Assembly (NCBI GenBank): GCA_007131435.1
Contig: SLQM01000199.1
Span: 1-13,031 of the forward strand
Direction of reading: 5' to 3'
Origin: Syntrophomonadaceae bacterium
Lineage (GTDB): Bacteria; Bacillota; Dethiobacteria; DTU022
Length of the DNA stretch: 13,031 nucleotides
Shown: positions 6,273 through 13,022 of the stretch, piece by piece
Layout of the letters: each line of letters opens with the position of its first letter
How positions within the stretch are numbered: position 1 is the first letter of the stretch
Notes under the pieces: generated by a model
Database searches by the model: none
What the model saw: the letters and a program-made list of their open reading frames with translations, nothing else
Told to the model about the DNA's origin: nothing
Position numbers and translations under genes: made by a program

Positions 6273-6301
6273 ATCATACCGATTAATTCGAAATCGGTCA
6301 A
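6273..6301 (-). promoter_or_regulatory. perR promoter with inverted repeat filling the spacer
   Basis: On the minus strand TTGACC (6296-6301) and TATGAT (6273-6278) are 17 bases apart. The inverted repeat ACCGATT (6292-6298 on the minus strand) and AATCGGT (6278-6284) with a 7-base centre covers the whole spacer and touches both hexamers, an ideal site for steric autorepression. The -35 lies next to the ZIP stop codon. Confidence 0.65.
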
Positions 6302-6304
6302 GAG

Positions 6305-7045
6305 CTAAAGCCAGGCAATAAATAAAATGCCCAGGATGGTTCCGGCAAATATGCCAAGAATTGAGAGGTGGGCCCCGGCACTTTCATAAGCATCAGGAAT
6401 CAGTTCATCACAGACAATATAGAGCATGGCGCCCCCGGCAAAGCCGAGCGAGAGCCCTAAAACCAGGTCGGAAATGCTGCCGATTGCTGCGCCGATCAAG
6501 GCGCCGATACCCATCGGCACGCCGGCCATGGCGGTGATAAGAATAACTTTGGGAAAACTTTGTCCGCCCTGTTTAAGCGGCGCTGCAACAGCCATGCCCT
6601 CGGGTATGTTGTGCAGGCCAATTAAGATAGCAAGTGAGAGGCCGAGCTCAGGTGATCCAACGTAGCCTGTGCCGATAGCCAGTCCTTCAGGAAAATTGTG
6701 CAGCGCAATCCCTAAGGCGAGCAGGGTTCCTTTTTTCAGGTAACCGCCAAAAGGAGTATCTTCAGCGCTTACCGGGTGGTGGTGGGGCAGAAAATGATCG
6801 AGCAGGTAGAAAACCGCCATGCCCAGGGCCAGGCCGACAACTGCCGCAGCGTAGCCGCTGAATTCAATGGCCTCTTCGATTAATTCAAGAAAGATGATCG
6901 ACAGCATTACCCCTGCGGCAAAGGCCAGGATTGTCCCTGTAAAGCGGGGTGTGGGTTTTTTTACGATTACAGAAAGCAGCCCGCCTGCGCCGGTTCCGAG
7001 GACGCCGGCAAACATACCGAGCGCTCCTATTTCGAGCCAGTTCAT
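6305..7045 (-). CDS. ZIP-family divalent metal transporter
   Basis: A 246-residue ZIP (ZupT/GufA-like) transporter of the cytoplasmic membrane with about eight helices, moving zinc, iron or manganese into the cytoplasm. The binuclear metal site is seen in two helices: HNFPEG (116-121) and HNIPEG (145-150). A cytoplasmic loop has the histidine cluster HHH at 88-90. The last helices carry CDELIPDAYE (212-221). Length is normal for a bacterial ZIP. ATG 7045 follows AAAGGAAG at a slightly long spacing of about 12 bases. It lies 64 bases before perR on the same strand, but perR has its own promoter. The placement next to a PerR-type regulator suggests metal supply tied to redox stress. Metal specificity cannot be told from sequence. 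Confidence 0.93.
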   Translation of the reverse strand: MNWLEIGALGMFAGVLGTGAGGLLSVIVKKPTPRFTGTILAFAAGVMLSIIFLELIEEAIEFSGYAAAVVGLALGMAVFYLLDHFLPHHHPVSAEDTPFGGYLKKGTLLALGIALHNFPEGLAIGTGYVGSPELGLSLAILIGLHNIPEGMAVAAPLKQGGQSFPKVILITAMAGVPMGIGALIGAAIGSISDLVLGLSLGFAGGAMLYIVCDELIPDAYESAGAHLSILGIFAGTILGILFIAWL

Positions 7046-7093
7046 AAGCAGTTTTCACTTCCTTTGCTGGTTACTTATCGATCTTTATTTGTT

Positions 7094-7121
7094 AAAGAAA
7101 TCCCCTTGCGGGGATTTCCTT
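7094..7121 (-). terminator. Hairpin between the superoxide reductase and ZIP genes
   Basis: GAAATCCCC and GGGGATTTC pair perfectly (9 bp) around a loop that reads GCAA, a GNRA tetraloop, on the minus strand. A-T and G-U pairs extend the stem to 12 bp, and its 3' arm is T-rich (ATTTCTTT). It is best read as a terminator of the superoxide reductase transcript before the ZIP gene. The T-tract is short, so strength is uncertain. Confidence 0.55.
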
Positions 7122-7183
7122 GAAAATATTAAAGCTGCTGCCAGGCCACAGGGGCAGCTAAACCGGCTTGCCTGAAGGTGCCA

Positions 7184-7290
7184 GGGCCCGGCAGTAAGGG
7201 TCAGGCAGGCAGGGTTCAGGCAGTCGGGGTCTAGCAGTAAGGGCCTGGTTGTCAGGGTCTAGCAGTAAGGACCCGGTTGTCAGGGTCCGG
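7184..7290. repeat. 28-bp tandem repeat, partly degenerate
   Basis: Two adjoining 28-base units (7227-7254 and 7255-7282) differ at only two positions. An older copy at 7184-7211 matches about 20 of 28, a 15-base fragment lies at 7212-7226, and a third unit begins at 7283 and breaks off. The shared core is CTAGCAGTAAGG followed by GGTTGTCA. It fills much of the 311-base gap between the ZIP and superoxide reductase genes, which holds no gene. Confidence 0.85.
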
Positions 7291-7309
7291 GTTCAAATGG
7301 GCTGCTAGA
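7258..7309. repeat. Nested hairpin built on the second repeat unit
   Basis: TCTAGCAG (7258-7265) pairs with CTGCTAGA (7302-7309), enclosing GGACCC (7269-7274) paired with GGGTCC (7283-7288) around an 8-base loop. The inner helix is perfect only for unit two; in unit one its equivalent needs wobble pairs. It lies about 50 bases downstream of the superoxide reductase stop on the minus strand, so it may be in that transcript's 3' end. Confidence 0.5.
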
Positions 7310-7356
7310 GCTTTCCCCTCCGCAGCGCTTATCGCAATGCGAAAAGCTTAAGATCC

Positions 7357-7752
7357 TTAAGCGAGGCTTACTTTTTCTGCATTATCCCACAGGCCGTGGA
7401 TATTGCAATAACTTAGCGCCACCAGTTCACCGGGTTTTTCCAGGGTTACAGTTGTGGAAACCTTCGGTTCGCATTTGGCGCTGCCTGCGTTTGCCCCTTC
7501 TACTGATTCAGCATGGGCTTCAAACATGTACGAGCCCAGGTGAATGATAAACTTTTCATCTTCTGGTTTGAAGAAAAGCTTGATATAGCGAATATGGTGT
7601 TCAGTAGTATGCGGGTGGGCAATTTCTTCACCTACGCTTAACTGCACTTCAAAGGGCTCACCTTTTTTAGGCGTACCTTTAACCTGGATTACTGGAACGT
7701 GCTTTTCAGCTTTCCAGTCAGCTGATTGAACATAACCTCCGATTGCACTCAT
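7357..7752 (-). CDS. Superoxide reductase, class II (neelaredoxin type)
   Basis: A 131-residue cytoplasmic enzyme that reduces superoxide to hydrogen peroxide without making oxygen, taking electrons typically from rubredoxin. The iron site is complete: E16, K17 and H18 in EKHVPVI, H46 and H52 in AHPHTTEHHIRYIKL, and C116 and H119 in SYCNIHGLW. It closely matches the Pyrococcus furiosus type. There is no N-terminal desulforedoxin FeCys4 domain, so it is class II rather than a two-iron desulfoferrodoxin. ATG 7752 follows a very strong AGGAGGAGG. No rubredoxin gene is in the window. It is divergent from the Fe-S scaffold gene, and the 176-base gap contains a weak PerR-box-like sequence. It points to an anaerobic host with occasional oxygen exposure. 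Confidence 0.96.
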   Translation of the reverse strand: MSAIGGYVQSADWKAEKHVPVIQVKGTPKKGEPFEVQLSVGEEIAHPHTTEHHIRYIKLFFKPEDEKFIIHLGSYMFEAHAESVEGANAGSAKCEPKVSTTVTLEKPGELVALSYCNIHGLWDNAEKVSLA

Positions 7753-7847
7753 TAAAAATCCTCCTCCTTGATTAATACTTTAATTGATTCTAATCTATAT
7801 TATTTCTACAAAAACATTGCACTTCCTTTTTTCTTTCAGGGATTATT

Positions 7848-7864
7848 CTGTTAAATCGTAACAG
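7848..7864. promoter_or_regulatory. Inverted repeat upstream of the Fe-S scaffold promoter
   Basis: CTGTTA and TAACAG flank a 5-base centre, ending 8 bases before the -35 of the downstream promoter. The position suits an activator or repressor site; no regulator can be named. Confidence 0.3.
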
Positions 7865-7872
7865 TTCCTGCC

Positions 7873-7900
7873 TTGTGAGGGCGCTTTAAAATGATATAAT
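7873..7900 (+). promoter_or_regulatory. Promoter of the Fe-S scaffold operon
   Basis: TTGTGA (7873-7878) is followed after 16 bases by a perfect TATAAT (7895-7900). TG at 7892-7893 makes it an extended -10. The start point near 7907 leaves a leader of about 22 bases. Confidence 0.7.
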
Positions 7901-7928
7901 TAAGGATAAGAGGAAGTTAAAGTAATTT

Positions 7929-8348
7929 ATGATGATGAGGGTGAAATACTTGTACTATTCAGAGCAGCTGCTTGAACATTTTCAGAACCCGCGAAATGCC
8001 GGCATAATTCCTGATGCTGACGGTATTGGAACAATTGGTGATCCAGACTGTGGAGATTTTGTCCGCATTTACATCAAGGTGAGGGGCGACAGGCTAAAAG
8101 AGGTTGCTTTTGAAGTTTGCGGGTGCCCGGCGTCCATTGCTACTACCAGCGTGCTTACAGAGTTGGCAAAGGGTAAAACGCTGGACGAAGCTTTAGAGAT
8201 TGATGAGCTGGATGTGGTGAAAGCCCTTGGCAACCTGCCCCCTTCAAAAATTCATTGTTCCAACCTCGGGACTGCGGCCCTTTTCCAAGCCATAGCCCAC
8301 TACAGGCACAGGCGGGAAAAACAGCCTTTTATTCATAAAACAGGTTAG
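7929..8348 (+). CDS. IscU/NifU-N-type Fe-S cluster scaffold
   Basis: A 139-residue single-domain scaffold on which Fe-S clusters are built from IscS/SufS sulfur before transfer to target proteins. Ligand residues are C41 and D43 in PDCGD, C66 in CGCPASIATTS, and H109-C110 in KIHCSNLG, matching IscU C37, D39, C63, H105 and C106. An extra cysteine, C64, makes a CGC. The N-terminal YYSEQLLEHFQNPRNAG is typical. Three ATGs start the frame at 7929, but TTG 7950, six bases after GAGGGTG, would give an N-terminus closer to family members and may be the true start. No cysteine desulfurase is beside it. It shares a transcript with a zinc-finger/winged-helix gene 42 bases downstream. Confidence 0.92.
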   Translation: MMMRVKYLYYSEQLLEHFQNPRNAGIIPDADGIGTIGDPDCGDFVRIYIKVRGDRLKEVAFEVCGCPASIATTSVLTELAKGKTLDEALEIDELDVVKALGNLPPSKIHCSNLGTAALFQAIAHYRHRREKQPFIHKTG

Positions 8349-8390
8349 CGTTAAGAGGTTATTCCCTTAGCTGGAAAGGATGGTTTTAAG

Positions 8391-8768
8391 ATGCAGAAAG
8401 ACTGCGCAAGGTGCGGAGCCGAAACCCCGGAAGAGGACATTTATCACCACCGCGGCCAGGATCTGTGCGAGGATTGTTACATGGGCGCGATGCAGGCCCC
8501 CAAGACCTGTGATGTTGCAGCCACCCACCTGGCGACCAAGCACCGTCAGGCGGCAGGGCAATCGGGGACAGAGGGGCTCTTGGAGATCCAGAAAAAAATC
8601 CACGATTATATCAAGGATAAAGGAAAAGCAACCCGGCCTGAGATCATGGAGGAATTTAATCTTCCCGAGTGGGAACTGGACAAGCAGGTAGCAGTCTTAA
8701 GGCACTGCGAACTGGTGAAAGGGAAAAAGGAAGGGGATAAGGTTTACCTGGTCCTTTTTAATCGCTAG
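8391..8768 (+). CDS. Zinc-finger plus winged-helix protein of unknown function
   Basis: A 125-residue protein in two parts. Residues 5-29 form a likely zinc knuckle, C5-C8 and C26-C29, with H19 and H20 between. A linker with C41 (TCDVAATHLATKHR) leads to a winged-helix-like domain at about 60-124: LLEIQKKIHDYIKDKGKATR, PEIMEEFNLPEWELDKQVAVLRH, then a wing-like KGKKEGDKVYLVLFNR. I recall similar conserved hypothetical proteins in anaerobes but no function. AAAGGATGG lies about 8 bases before ATG 8391. It follows the Fe-S scaffold in the same unit, so a regulator or partner tied to Fe-S or redox state is a reasonable guess only. Its stop overlaps that of the converging MFS gene. Confidence 0.75.
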   Translation: MQKDCARCGAETPEEDIYHHRGQDLCEDCYMGAMQAPKTCDVAATHLATKHRQAAGQSGTEGLLEIQKKIHDYIKDKGKATRPEIMEEFNLPEWELDKQVAVLRHCELVKGKKEGDKVYLVLFNR

Positions 8769-9973
8769 GCCCGTTTAAATGAAGCGCTTTTCAGGCTGAA
8801 GGGGATAACGGCCAGGAGAGTTATTATCCCTGCGGCCAGGAATGCGCTCCCCAGGCCCGGTCCCTGGGCTGCCAGGCCGAAAATGAGAGCCCCCATGGCA
8901 AACATAATATCAATCGAGTTTTCCTGGAAGCTGATTGTAGTTGCCCTCAGGTGCGGTTGGCTGATATCAAGCAGCCAGGCTGCAAATACAAGGGAAATCC
9001 CCTGGACTCCGATCCCGAAAAGGGCGGCGCAGATATAGAGCAGCGGCGGCCAGTAAGGGAGGAAATAAAAAAGCAGGGCTCCGGTTCCCACAAGTGCGAG
9101 CATCGGTATAGCCACCCGCCTGCGGCCGAAGTGATCGGTTAGGTTGCCCGCCACCAGGCAGGATATCATCCCTGCAGCGCCAAGGATAACGAAAAATATG
9201 GAGGCATCGGTTTGCGGGGTTGAAGTTTCTATGTGAATGGCTGAAAAAGATACAACAGCGCTGTAGGTCAGGGTAAAGAGGGCGATGCAGGCAATAATTA
9301 TTTTTACTTCAACGGGAGCAAGCGCTTCCCTGATTTTATCAAGACTGGTTTTCCCGTCTGCCGGGTGGGGGGTGGCAGCAGGTGTCCTGGTCAGCGAGAG
9401 CAGGGCAAAAGAGGCCAGGCCGGCAGCGATGGTAAACAGAAACCAGCTTTCATAACCATAGCTGCTGGTCAGGTAGAGCCCGATAGAAGGCCCGGCCAGC
9501 AGGCCAAGGTTAAAGAAAACCCTTAAGGCCCCGACGAAAGTTCCGATTCTTTGCTGCGGCGCCATTTCTGCCACAACTGTATACATGCCGGGCAGGAAAA
9601 CTGCCAGGCCGATCGACTGGTAGATGCGGGCGGTAAGCAGCATCGAGTAGGTGGGCGATAGAAAAAGCAGCAGGGGCGTGGTGGCAAAAGTAAATGCGCC
9701 GAGCAGCATCAGCGGCTTTGCGCCCCGGCGGTCCATGATCGGCGCCAGGTAAAAGCGAATTGCAACGGCTGCAAGCCCGAAAATTGTATTTTGCAGCCCT
9801 GAGAGGAAGGGGCTGCTGCCGATCGATAGGCTGTAAGCCGGGAATATGGCGATGGCGGCAAAGAGATTGATCATAAAGAAAAAAACTGAACCAAAAAATA
9901 AAGCCCAGTTAAGAGGCTTTGCGCTGAAGCTGATTTCCCGTATTTCCGGGGAAATAGTGTAATCCTTCTTCAT
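8765..9973 (-). CDS. Major facilitator superfamily transporter
   Basis: About 402 residues with twelve predicted helices, normal for a proton-coupled MFS carrier in the cytoplasmic membrane. The motif-A loop between helices 2 and 3 is APIMDRRGAKPL, with its repeat in the second half, AGNLTDHFGRRRVAIP. A charged central loop after helix 6 (TPAATPHPADGKTSLDKIRE) separates the halves. The pattern suits drug-efflux or sugar-efflux type members; the substrate cannot be told. Three adjacent starts exist (GTG 9979, ATG 9976, ATG 9973). GAGGG sits 5 bases before ATG 9973, which I prefer. It begins 13 bases after the DUF3786 stop, so the two are probably translated from one mRNA driven by the promoter at 10724-10753. 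Confidence 0.9.
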   Translation of the reverse strand: MKKDYTISPEIREISFSAKPLNWALFFGSVFFFMINLFAAIAIFPAYSLSIGSSPFLSGLQNTIFGLAAVAIRFYLAPIMDRRGAKPLMLLGAFTFATTPLLLFLSPTYSMLLTARIYQSIGLAVFLPGMYTVVAEMAPQQRIGTFVGALRVFFNLGLLAGPSIGLYLTSSYGYESWFLFTIAAGLASFALLSLTRTPAATPHPADGKTSLDKIREALAPVEVKIIIACIALFTLTYSAVVSFSAIHIETSTPQTDASIFFVILGAAGMISCLVAGNLTDHFGRRRVAIPMLALVGTGALLFYFLPYWPPLLYICAALFGIGVQGISLVFAAWLLDISQPHLRATTISFQENSIDIMFAMGALIFGLAAQGPGLGSAFLAAGIITLLAVIPFSLKSASFKRA

Positions 9974-9986
9974 CATCACCCTCGGT

Positions 9987-10691
9987 TTAAAGATCTCTTA
10001 AGATCATTTTTTCTTCCAGCCCTTTACCCATGATTTTATCTGCCAGGTCCTTGCCCACGATAGCCGCCACATCTGCAGCCACGTAATGGCTGGCAGCGGC
10101 ATCAAAGAGCATGGTTGCCCAGGCGCTCGCGCTGCCGGATGGGGCCCTGTAACAGAGGCAGAGGGGCAGCCGGGGCAGCACCCGCCATTCAAAGGCCAGG
10201 TCTCCCAGGTTGTTAAGCGGCCAGCCACCGGTGGCGAGGCAGGCCTTTTTTAAACCTGCAAGGTCGGCGCCCCACAGCTCTGCCAGTTCGTCGCCGCAGT
10301 AGCCCTGGAAAGCCTGCTGGTAGAAAAGCCCCCCGATTTCGCTTAAATTAACCCAGCGTCCGGCCAGGGGGTGGCCGTCTGCCCGCTCCAGGTAGTGAAG
10401 CCAGAGCAGCTCTTCATTCAGTGAGGCAGGGTTGCCCTGTTGATCGGTTATTGAGAGCGAAGGCCAGTAAATGCGAAAGGCTTTTTGCAGGTGTTCCCCG
10501 GATAGCACAAAGTTATTATCTGAACCCGGTTCGATACTGACGGCGGCCAGGCGGGCCACCTCCTGCGGGTTGCGCTCTTTTAGTTTGATGCGGTATTCTT
10601 CGCAGCGCTCGCGCAGGGCTTCCTTGCGCTTGACTTTGTTCGCAGCAGGGTCAAGACCGGTCATGTTTAACTTTTCGTTTTGATCATTCAT
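9987..10691 (-). CDS. DUF3786 domain protein
   Basis: A 234-residue soluble protein with no signal peptide or membrane helix. The N-terminal 40 residues are charged and helical; the rest fits DUF3786, with LHYLERADGHPLAGRWVNL, YQQAFQGYCGDELAELWG, the segment FEWRVLPRLPLCLCY, and MLFDAAASHYVAADV. DUF3786 is frequent in anaerobes and of unknown function; some relatives occur with corrinoid or methyl-transfer genes, but none are here. ATG 10691 is chosen, with GGCGGTG upstream; TTG 10724 would add eleven residues and lie over the -10 box. A sigma-A-like promoter sits just upstream, and the MFS gene follows closely, so a shared job is possible but unproven. Confidence 0.85.
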   Translation of the reverse strand: MNDQNEKLNMTGLDPAANKVKRKEALRERCEEYRIKLKERNPQEVARLAAVSIEPGSDNNFVLSGEHLQKAFRIYWPSLSITDQQGNPASLNEELLWLHYLERADGHPLAGRWVNLSEIGGLFYQQAFQGYCGDELAELWGADLAGLKKACLATGGWPLNNLGDLAFEWRVLPRLPLCLCYRAPSGSASAWATMLFDAAASHYVAADVAAIVGKDLADKIMGKGLEEKMILRDL

Positions 10692-10723
10692 CGCTACACC
10701 GCCGTTTAAAAGCAACTGCGGCA

Positions 10724-10753
10724 ATTATAGCGATAAGTTTAAGTTTTCGTCAA
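10724..10753 (-). promoter_or_regulatory. Promoter of the DUF3786-MFS operon
   Basis: On the minus strand TTGACG (10748-10753) and a perfect TATAAT (10724-10729) are 18 bases apart. Transcription would start near 10717, about 26 bases before ATG 10691. Confidence 0.7.
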
Positions 10754-10880
10754 GTTGGCGGACTGTATCAGGGGAAAAGTAGCCGCAACTGCTTCGTTGC
10801 ATCATCATAAAAAAGTACTCTTATGGCCGCGGGGGCATCTATCCGCAGGAACTGTTCCCGGGTGCCGCGAGGCTAGTGGC

Positions 10881-10909
10881 TTTATATATCAACCCGTTTA
10901 TCATATAAT
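10881..10909 (+). promoter_or_regulatory. Promoter of lysA
   Basis: TTTATA (10881-10886, four of six to consensus) and a perfect TATAAT (10904-10909) are 17 bases apart. This gives a leader of about 44 bases before ATG 10960. The stretch 10754-10880 between the two divergent promoters holds only small hairpins, such as GCAAC/GTTGC at 10785-10800, and nothing I can name. Confidence 0.5.
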
Positions 10910-10959
10910 AGAATATAAGAATATTAAGTGAGCACAATCAAGGGGTGAAGGCAGGAAGG

Positions 10960-12216
10960 ATGGCCGAAAAAAATTTACCGCTGGGCAGGGAAGCGCTGGA
11001 AAAGCTTACTGAAACTTATCCCACGCCGTTTCACCTCTACGATGAGCAAGCGATCAGGGAAAATGCCCGCAGGTTTTACAAGGTTTTTGACTGGATAGAT
11101 GGCTTCAGGAATCATTTTGCCGTTAAGGCCTGCCCCAACCCGGCTATTCTTTCTATTTTGCGCGAAGAGGGGATGGGGGTAGACTGCAGCTCCTTGTCGG
11201 AGCTAATCTTGGCTGAGCGGACCGGGTTTAAAGGGGAAGAAATTGTTTTTACCTCTAACGATACTCCCCCGGATGAGTTCAGGGAAGCGGCCCGCCTGGG
11301 CGCGGTGATCAACTTAGATGACATTTCCCACATAGGTGAGCTGGAAAGGGCAGCCGGCCTGCCGGAGTTAATCTCTTTTCGCTATAATCCCGGCAAAGCC
11401 CGGTCTGGCAATGTGCTGATCGGTGAGCCGCATGAAGCAAAGTACGGGTTAACCGGTGAGCAGGTGCTGGAGGCATACAGGATTACGAAAGAAAAGGGCG
11501 TTAAGCGTTTCGGCCTGCATACCATGGTTGCCTCCAACGAACTTGATAGCGCTTATTTTGTTGAAACTGCCCGCATGCTTTTTGAGCTGGCGGTGAGGAT
11601 AAAAGATGGGAGCGGCGCTGAAATTGAGCTGATCAACATGGGCGGGGGTATCGGTATCCCCTACCGGCCTGATGATCAAGCAGTGGACCTGGGGTATATT
11701 TCGGAAGAAATGCAGAAGCTTTACCGGCAGATTATCGTGCCGGCGGGCCTTGACCCGCTGAAGGTTGTTTTTGAGTGCGGGCGCCTGGTTACGGGGCCGT
11801 ACGGTTTCCTGGTCAGCAGGGTGCTGCATGTTTCCCGCAAGTACAAGGATTACGTGGGCCTTGACTCATGCATGGCCAACCTGATGCGCCCCGGGCTTTA
11901 CGGGGCTTATCATCATATAACGGTGCCCGGAAAAGAGGGTCAGTCCTTTGATCATTTTTACGATGTGACCGGTTCGCTTTGCGAAAACAGCGATAAATTT
12001 GCCATTGACAGGCAGCTGCCGAAAATTGAAAAGGGCGACCTGGTGGTGATTCATGACACCGGCGCTCACGGTTATTCCATGGGCTTTAACTATAATGGCA
12101 AGCTGCGCTCGGCGGAGCTGCTGTTAAAAGAGGATGGGTCGGTGGAGCTGATCCGGCGGGCCGAAACAATTGATGATTATTTTTCTACCATGCGCTTTCC
12201 CGAAGCGCCGGCGTAG
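10960..12216 (+). CDS. lysA: Diaminopimelate decarboxylase
   Basis: A 418-residue PLP enzyme of the alanine-racemase-like fold-III group that decarboxylates meso-diaminopimelate to L-lysine, the last step of lysine synthesis. The N-terminal barrel carries the PLP lysine K56 in HFAVKACPNP, H187 in FGLHTMV, and the phosphate loop GGGIGIPY (228-235). The C-terminal beta domain has C341 in LCENSDKF, from the other subunit's active site, and Y372 in TGAHGYSMG. ATG 10960 is chosen, with AAGGCAGG upstream; GTG 10945 would add five residues and has a ribosome site touching it. No other lysine genes are nearby, so it is unlinked from the rest of the pathway here. A TspO-like gene follows after 29 bases, probably on the same mRNA. 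Confidence 0.95.
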   Translation: MAEKNLPLGREALEKLTETYPTPFHLYDEQAIRENARRFYKVFDWIDGFRNHFAVKACPNPAILSILREEGMGVDCSSLSELILAERTGFKGEEIVFTSNDTPPDEFREAARLGAVINLDDISHIGELERAAGLPELISFRYNPGKARSGNVLIGEPHEAKYGLTGEQVLEAYRITKEKGVKRFGLHTMVASNELDSAYFVETARMLFELAVRIKDGSGAEIELINMGGGIGIPYRPDDQAVDLGYISEEMQKLYRQIIVPAGLDPLKVVFECGRLVTGPYGFLVSRVLHVSRKYKDYVGLDSCMANLMRPGLYGAYHHITVPGKEGQSFDHFYDVTGSLCENSDKFAIDRQLPKIEKGDLVVIHDTGAHGYSMGFNYNGKLRSAELLLKEDGSVELIRRAETIDDYFSTMRFPEAPA

Positions 12217-12245
12217 AAAAAATACTAATAGAAGGAGAGTTTTAG

Positions 12246-13022
12246 ATGATTAGAAGTGATATTAGAGCGTACATTAACATAGGTGCCCTGGTAGTGGTGC
12301 TGCTGATGAATTACCTGTCCAATGCCCTGCCCCTGAACGGGTTGACCCAGGCCGACCTGTCGGAGCTTTACCCCATTCTACTTACCCCAGCAACATACGT
12401 CTTTTCAATCTGGGGTTTAATCTACTTAGGCTTGATAGCCTTTATCGTATACCAGGCCCTGCCCGTTTACCGTGAAAGCCCGGTAGTAAAAGCGGTTGGC
12501 ATTTTATTTGCCGTCAACAGCTTGTTCAATGTTTTATGGCTGTTCTTCTGGCATTACCAGCGGGTTGGCTGGTCGATGATCATGATGCTGCTTATCCTTG
12601 CTTCGCTGATTGCCATCTACCTGCGTATCGGGGCGGTTACGGCTGAAAAGACCCTTTACGACCGCCTGCTGGTCAAGTATCCCTTCAGCCTTTACCTGGG
12701 TTGGATTACCGCAGCTACCCTGGTTAATTTCAACGTGCTGCTCTATGATATCGGCTGGCTGGGCCTGGGAACAGGCGCTGCCTTCTTTACCATGGTCATG
12801 ATTGTGATAGCGGCCATGATTGCCCTGGCGGTTTTTTACCTGCGCCAGGACTATATTTATGCGGCGGTCTTTATCTGGGCCTTGATCGGGATCGGCGTGC
12901 GCCACGCCGGCGACCGGATTTTTATTACCATGGTAGCCTGGCTTGCGGCAGCGGCGATCCTCTTCATGCTGGGCTGGATTACCGCCCGCAAAGACGGCAT
13001 ATCTTTTGCAGGCAAGAGCTAA
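12246..13022 (+). CDS. Long TspO/MBR-like membrane protein
   Basis: A 258-residue integral membrane protein with about eight predicted helices (roughly 8-27, 48-70, 82-103, 109-128, 146-166, 176-198, 203-219 and 227-246). TspO/MBR-type marks are TPATYVFSIWGLIYLGLI (47-64), NSLFNVLWLFFWHYQ (91-105) and YPFSLYLGWITAATLVNFNV (145-164). Classical TspO binds porphyrins and sterol-like ligands and has about 160 residues and five helices. This one has extra C-terminal helices, as in the longer 'tryptophan-rich sensory protein' group, so ligand claims should be cautious. AGAAGGAG lies 8 bases before ATG 12246. It follows lysA by 29 bases. It is complete, ending 9 bases before the window edge. Confidence 0.8.
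   Translation: MIRSDIRAYINIGALVVVLLMNYLSNALPLNGLTQADLSELYPILLTPATYVFSIWGLIYLGLIAFIVYQALPVYRESPVVKAVGILFAVNSLFNVLWLFFWHYQRVGWSMIMMLLILASLIAIYLRIGAVTAEKTLYDRLLVKYPFSLYLGWITAATLVNFNVLLYDIGWLGLGTGAAFFTMVMIVIAAMIALAVFYLRQDYIYAAVFIWALIGIGVRHAGDRIFITMVAWLAAAAILFMLGWITARKDGISFAGKS

Noticed and set aside
7184..7290. 28-base repeats, a size seen in CRISPR arrays
   Set aside because: The units abut directly with no spacers, and no cas gene is present.
7289..7298. GGGTTCAAAT looks like a tRNA T-loop
   Set aside because: The flanking bases do not form a T-stem, and no anticodon arm or acceptor stem is found around it.
10859..10869. CGGGTGCCGCG resembles the T-box antiterminator motif upstream of lysA
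   Set aside because: The central bases of the GGGTGG-ACCGCG motif are missing, no specifier stem or terminator is visible, and the likely lysA promoter lies downstream of it.
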